Source of the DNA: Eubacteriales bacterium
GTDB lineage: Bacteria > Bacillota > Clostridia > Oscillospirales > CAG-382
Direction of reading: 5' to 3'
Length of the DNA stretch: 7,440 nt
Assembly: GCA_028701715.1 (NCBI GenBank)
Contig: JAQVQF010000119.1
Span: forward strand, 1 to 7,440
Each line of letters opens with the position of its first letter. The first letter of the stretch is position 1. The notes under the pieces are model-generated. The model did not search any database, was not told where the DNA came from, and saw only the letters and a program-made list of their open reading frames with translations. The position numbers and the translations under genes are program-made. Below are positions 5,625-7,440 of the stretch, one piece after another.

Positions 5625-5691
5625 GCAAATTTTTGTATTTGCGGTTTAAACAACCGCAATTTCGGCAAGCCGAAACTACCAAAAAATTTGC
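5625..5691 (+). other. Structured element between mtaD and sahH (three-way-junction fold)
   Basis: GCAAATTTTT (5625-5634) pairs with AAAAATTTGC (5682-5691), 10 perfect pairs. Enclosed are TTGCGGTT (5639-5646) with AACCGCAA (5652-5659), and directly abutting it TTTCGG (5660-5665) with CCGAAA (5670-5675) around CAAG. A competing hairpin, GCAAAT (5625-5630) with ATTTGC (5637-5642), would break both the closing stem and the first inner hairpin. It could be a structured RNA in the mRNA, or a small cruciform intergenic repeat with terminal inverted repeats. It matches no riboswitch class I can recognise. The sahH ribosome site begins about 10 bases after it and is not paired in this fold. Confidence 0.6.
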
Positions 5692-5701
5692 TTTGTAACA
5701 G

Positions 5702-5707
5702 AAAGGA
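5702..5707 (+). promoter_or_regulatory. Ribosome binding site of sahH
   Basis: AAAGGA ends 12 bases before the ATG at 5720, a longer gap than at the other genes of the window. A three-codon frame (ATG GTA ATT TAG, 5708-5719) fills the gap exactly but starts too close to the site to be a likely gene. Confidence 0.6.
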
Positions 5708-5719
5708 ATGGTAATTTAG

Positions 5720-6961
5720 ATGAGCGAGATAAGAGACGAAAAGCTTTGGGAAAGCGGAAAAACCAAAATCGACTGGGTCAGGCGCAATATGCCGCTGCTG
5801 CGTTCGATAGAAGATAATTTCAAAAAAGAAAAGCCCTTCGCCGGGCTCAGGGTGGCTCTGTCGGTGCATCTTGAGGCGAAAACCGCTTATCTTTGCAAGG
5901 TGATGGCATCCGGCGGCGCGGAAATGCATATCACGGGCAGCAACCCTCTGTCAACTCAGGACGACGTTGCCGCCGCCCTCGTGCATGACGGGCTGAATGT
6001 CTACGCCTGGCACGGTTCGTCCGACGACGAATACGAAAGGCATACCTCAAGAGTTATCGAGGCGGGTCCGAATATCATAATCGACGACGGCGGAGACCTT
6101 GTGAACCTTATCCATACAAAATACCCGGAATTGCTCAAGCAGGTTATCGGCGGCTGCGAGGAAACCACCACCGGCATTATCCGCCTGAAGGCGATGGATA
6201 CCGCCGGTATGCTTAAATTCCCCATGATGCTGGTCAACAACGCCCGGTGCAAGCATTTCTTCGATAACCGCTACGGCACGGGGCAGTCGGTCTGGGACGG
6301 AATAAACCGCACAACAAATCTGATTGTCGCCGGGAAGACCGCGGTTGTCGCCGGTTACGGCTGGTGCGGCAAGGGCGTGGCGATGAGGGCGAAGGGGCTG
6401 GGCGCTTCCGTCATAGTCACCGAGGTGGATCCCGTCAAGGCGATCGAAGCGGTGATGGACGGCTTTAAGGTCATGAAAATGACAGAAGCGGCAAAGGTCG
6501 GAGATTTCTTTGTGACCGTCACCGGCTGCCGCGACGTTATCACCGAGGAAAGCTTTATGAACATGAAGGACGGCGCGATACTTTGCAACGCCGGGCATTT
6601 CGACGTCGAGGTTAATGTTGCCGCGCTGCGGAAAATAGCCGCAGAGGAATATATGGCAAGGAACAACATAACGGGTTACAGGCTTTCAAACGGCAATACT
6701 CTATTCGTGCTCGGGGAAGGGAGACTGGTCAATCTCACCTGCGGCGACGGTCATCCCGCGGAAATTATGGATATGTCCTTTGCCATTCAGGCGCTTTCGG
6801 CGGAATATCATGTGAAAAACAAGGGCAGGCTTGCGGGTACGGTGGATGTCCCGGAGGAAATAGACAGAAAAGTCGCGGAAATGACGTTAAATTTCTGGGA
6901 CTGCGAGATAGATGTCCTGACCGAAGCGCAAAAGGAGTATTTGGGAAGCTGGAACGCTTAG
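5720..6961 (+). CDS. ahcY: Adenosylhomocysteinase family, archaeal/Thermotoga type (possible S-inosylhomocysteine hydrolase)
   Basis: A cytoplasmic NAD-dependent hydrolase that releases homocysteine from SAH or its deaminated form, keeping methyltransferases free of product inhibition. Of 413 residues: substrate region HLEAKTA (50-56), TGSNPLSTQDDVAAAL (72-87), IIDDGGDL (120-127) and CEETTTG (146-152); catalytic K178 and D182-N183 in KHFFDNRYG (178-186); the NAD loop AGYGWCGKG (211-219) with E235; AGHFDVE (291-297) and CGDGHPAEIM (341-350). In the human enzyme, as I recall it, the first motif is HMTVETA; here T57 is replaced by Glu and the adenine-contacting E59 by Lys. The C195 position is T187. 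These changes and the short C-terminus, ending soon after YLG, are normal for the archaeal-type branch. Some members of that branch prefer S-inosylhomocysteine. The adjacent deaminase gene favours that reading, but it is inference. The family assignment itself is firm. Confidence 0.93.
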   Translation: MSEIRDEKLWESGKTKIDWVRRNMPLLRSIEDNFKKEKPFAGLRVALSVHLEAKTAYLCKVMASGGAEMHITGSNPLSTQDDVAAALVHDGLNVYAWHGSSDDEYERHTSRVIEAGPNIIIDDGGDLVNLIHTKYPELLKQVIGGCEETTTGIIRLKAMDTAGMLKFPMMLVNNARCKHFFDNRYGTGQSVWDGINRTTNLIVAGKTAVVAGYGWCGKGVAMRAKGLGASVIVTEVDPVKAIEAVMDGFKVMKMTEAAKVGDFFVTVTGCRDVITEESFMNMKDGAILCNAGHFDVEVNVAALRKIAAEEYMARNNITGYRLSNGNTLFVLGEGRLVNLTCGDGHPAEIMDMSFAIQALSAEYHVKNKGRLAGTVDVPEEIDRKVAEMTLNFWDCEIDVLTEAQKEYLGSWNA

Positions 6962-6987
6962 ATTAATTGAAAATTGAATATTTAGGT

Positions 6988-7017
6988 AAAAAAATCCCGG
7001 GAAACCGGGATTTTTTT
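6988..7017. terminator. Bidirectional intrinsic terminator between sahH and the convergent gene
   Basis: A-run plus ATCCCGG (to 7000), loop GAAA (7001-7004), CCGGGAT and T-run (to 7017): 13 perfect pairs counting the A/T flanks. Seven T follow the stem on either strand, so it can stop both the mtaD-sahH transcript and the minus-strand gene that ends at 7087. Confidence 0.95.
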
Positions 7018-7021
7018 GAAA

Positions 7022-7086
7022 GATTTCCCTTGAGGGAGTTTCTCTATCGGGAGGGGGGGACCGCGCAGCGGCGGATGAGGGGTATA
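7022..7086 (+). repeat. GC-rich intergenic hairpin repeat, copy C
   Basis: Shares TATCGGGAGGGGGG, then ACCGCGCAGCGG and GATGAGGGG with copies A and B, in the same orientation. The left part differs but keeps a hairpin: TCCC-TTGA-GGGA (7026-7037) replaces the C5/G6 palindrome. The second hairpin's 5' arm is TTCTC instead of CTCCC, which still pairs with GGGAG through two G-U pairs. It ends exactly at the stop codon of the minus-strand gene and lies next to a terminator, as copy B does. Confidence 0.8.
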
Positions 7087-7440
7087 TTAAATATTGGCTT
7101 TTTCGATAATTCCTTTATTCTCAAGGAAAGATGCGTTTTCGCATATGCAGTTTACCGCCGTGAAGCGTTTTATTATACCATTGTTCAATACACAGATTAT
7201 ACGGTTATCCGTTTTGTTTTCAAGATGAACATTATCCATTTCAAGGTTGTCGACAAACGTATTCTTGCCGATTCCGACGGTCGGCAGCGGGCAGACCGAT
7301 TCCTCCCTTATGAAGTTTTCGATTTTCAACCTTGTGACATGCACGTTGTCGCCGATAACAAGAAACGGCTCATAATTCCCCGCGACATCGCCGGTTCCCT
7401 TGCAAAACGAGGCGAACACGTTGACGATAACTATATATTC
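7087..7440 (-). CDS. C-terminal end of a possible beta-helix repeat protein (partial, N-terminus cut by right edge)
   Basis: The frame is open from the right edge to TAA at 7089-7087, giving 117 residues; no start codon with a convincing ribosome site is visible, so the gene most likely begins outside the window. The sequence shows a 27-28-residue periodicity. IGDNVHVTRLKIENF begins at residue 29, IGKNTFVDNLEMDNV at 57, and LNNGIIKRFTAVNCI at 85. Each holds alternating hydrophobics followed by an Asn-containing turn. This is the look of right-handed parallel beta-helix proteins such as pectate-lyase-like or carbohydrate-active enzymes, or surface proteins. No catalytic motif is visible in this portion, so no function is assigned. 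Four cysteines (13, 50, 83, 98) plus C100 make an oxidising exterior location less certain. It converges on sahH with a shared terminator. Confidence 0.7.
   Translation of the reverse strand, partial: EYIVIVNVFASFCKGTGDVAGNYEPFLVIGDNVHVTRLKIENFIREESVCPLPTVGIGKNTFVDNLEMDNVHLENKTDNRIICVLNNGIIKRFTAVNCICENASFLENKGIIEKANI

Noticed and set aside
5625..5719. SAH, SAM or purine riboswitch upstream of sahH
   Set aside because: None of the conserved core sequences I know for these classes is present; the two inner hairpins abut with no joining bases, unlike the purine aptamer.
5708..5719. Three-codon upstream frame ATG GTA ATT TAG before sahH
   Set aside because: It has no space for a ribosome site and is most likely chance in an AT-rich spacer.
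5906..6319. Missing catalytic Cys (human C195 position is Thr) as a sign of a dead SahH
   Set aside because: YGTGQS at this position is normal for archaeal- and Thermotoga-type enzymes, and the Lys, Asp and Asn catalytic residues are present.
6047..6598. A 183-codon antisense frame inside sahH
   Set aside because: sahH is unambiguous with all family motifs; the antisense frame is a by-product of its codon use and has no recognisable motif or ribosome site.

Overview
The window looks like chromosomal DNA from an anaerobic Firmicute of the class Clostridia, probably an uncultured gut or rumen Oscillospiraceae/Ruminococcaceae-type organism. The grounds are an L-box (lysine riboswitch) dap operon, a secreted dockerin-tagged peptidoglycan hydrolase, purine-rich Shine-Dalgarno sites, strong TTGACA/TATAAT-type promoters, and GC-rich intergenic repeats of a style common in Clostridia. 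The taxonomic call is inference; no rRNA or other marker is present.

Layout. Positions 1-2510 (minus strand) hold a lysine-biosynthesis operon read right to left: promoter (2482-2510), lysine riboswitch (2312-2477), antiterminator and terminator (2249-2319), then dapA, dapB and dapF, with dapF cut by the left edge. The genes overlap (ATGA between dapA and dapB, TGATG between dapB and dapF), so translation is probably coupled. The gene-free stretch 2217-2651 holds this leader plus a divergent promoter at 2602-2630, which drives a secreted CHAP-SH3-dockerin protein (2652-3974, plus).

The gene-free stretch 3975-4325 holds two tandem copies of a GC-rich hairpin repeat, a terminator-like hairpin at the end of the second copy, and a strong promoter. 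That promoter drives a two-gene unit: a MTA/SAH deaminase (mtaD type, 4326-5612) and an archaeal/Thermotoga-type adenosylhomocysteinase (5720-6961). Together they would clear S-adenosylhomocysteine. The gene order and the enzyme subtype suggest the route SAH -> S-inosylhomocysteine -> homocysteine + inosine. The 107-bp gap between them contains an unexplained structured element: a 10-bp closing stem around two abutting hairpins, preceded by a hairpin whose loop carries the mtaD stop codon.

A near-perfect bidirectional terminator (6988-7017) and a third copy of the GC-rich repeat (7022-7086) separate sahH from the end of a convergent minus-strand gene (7087-7440). That gene is cut by the right edge and has a 27-28-residue internal periodicity suggestive of a right-handed beta-helix protein.

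The best candidates for something undescribed are the structured element between mtaD and sahH and the predicted S-inosylhomocysteine route. The rest is well-explained Clostridial biology with some interesting regulatory detail.
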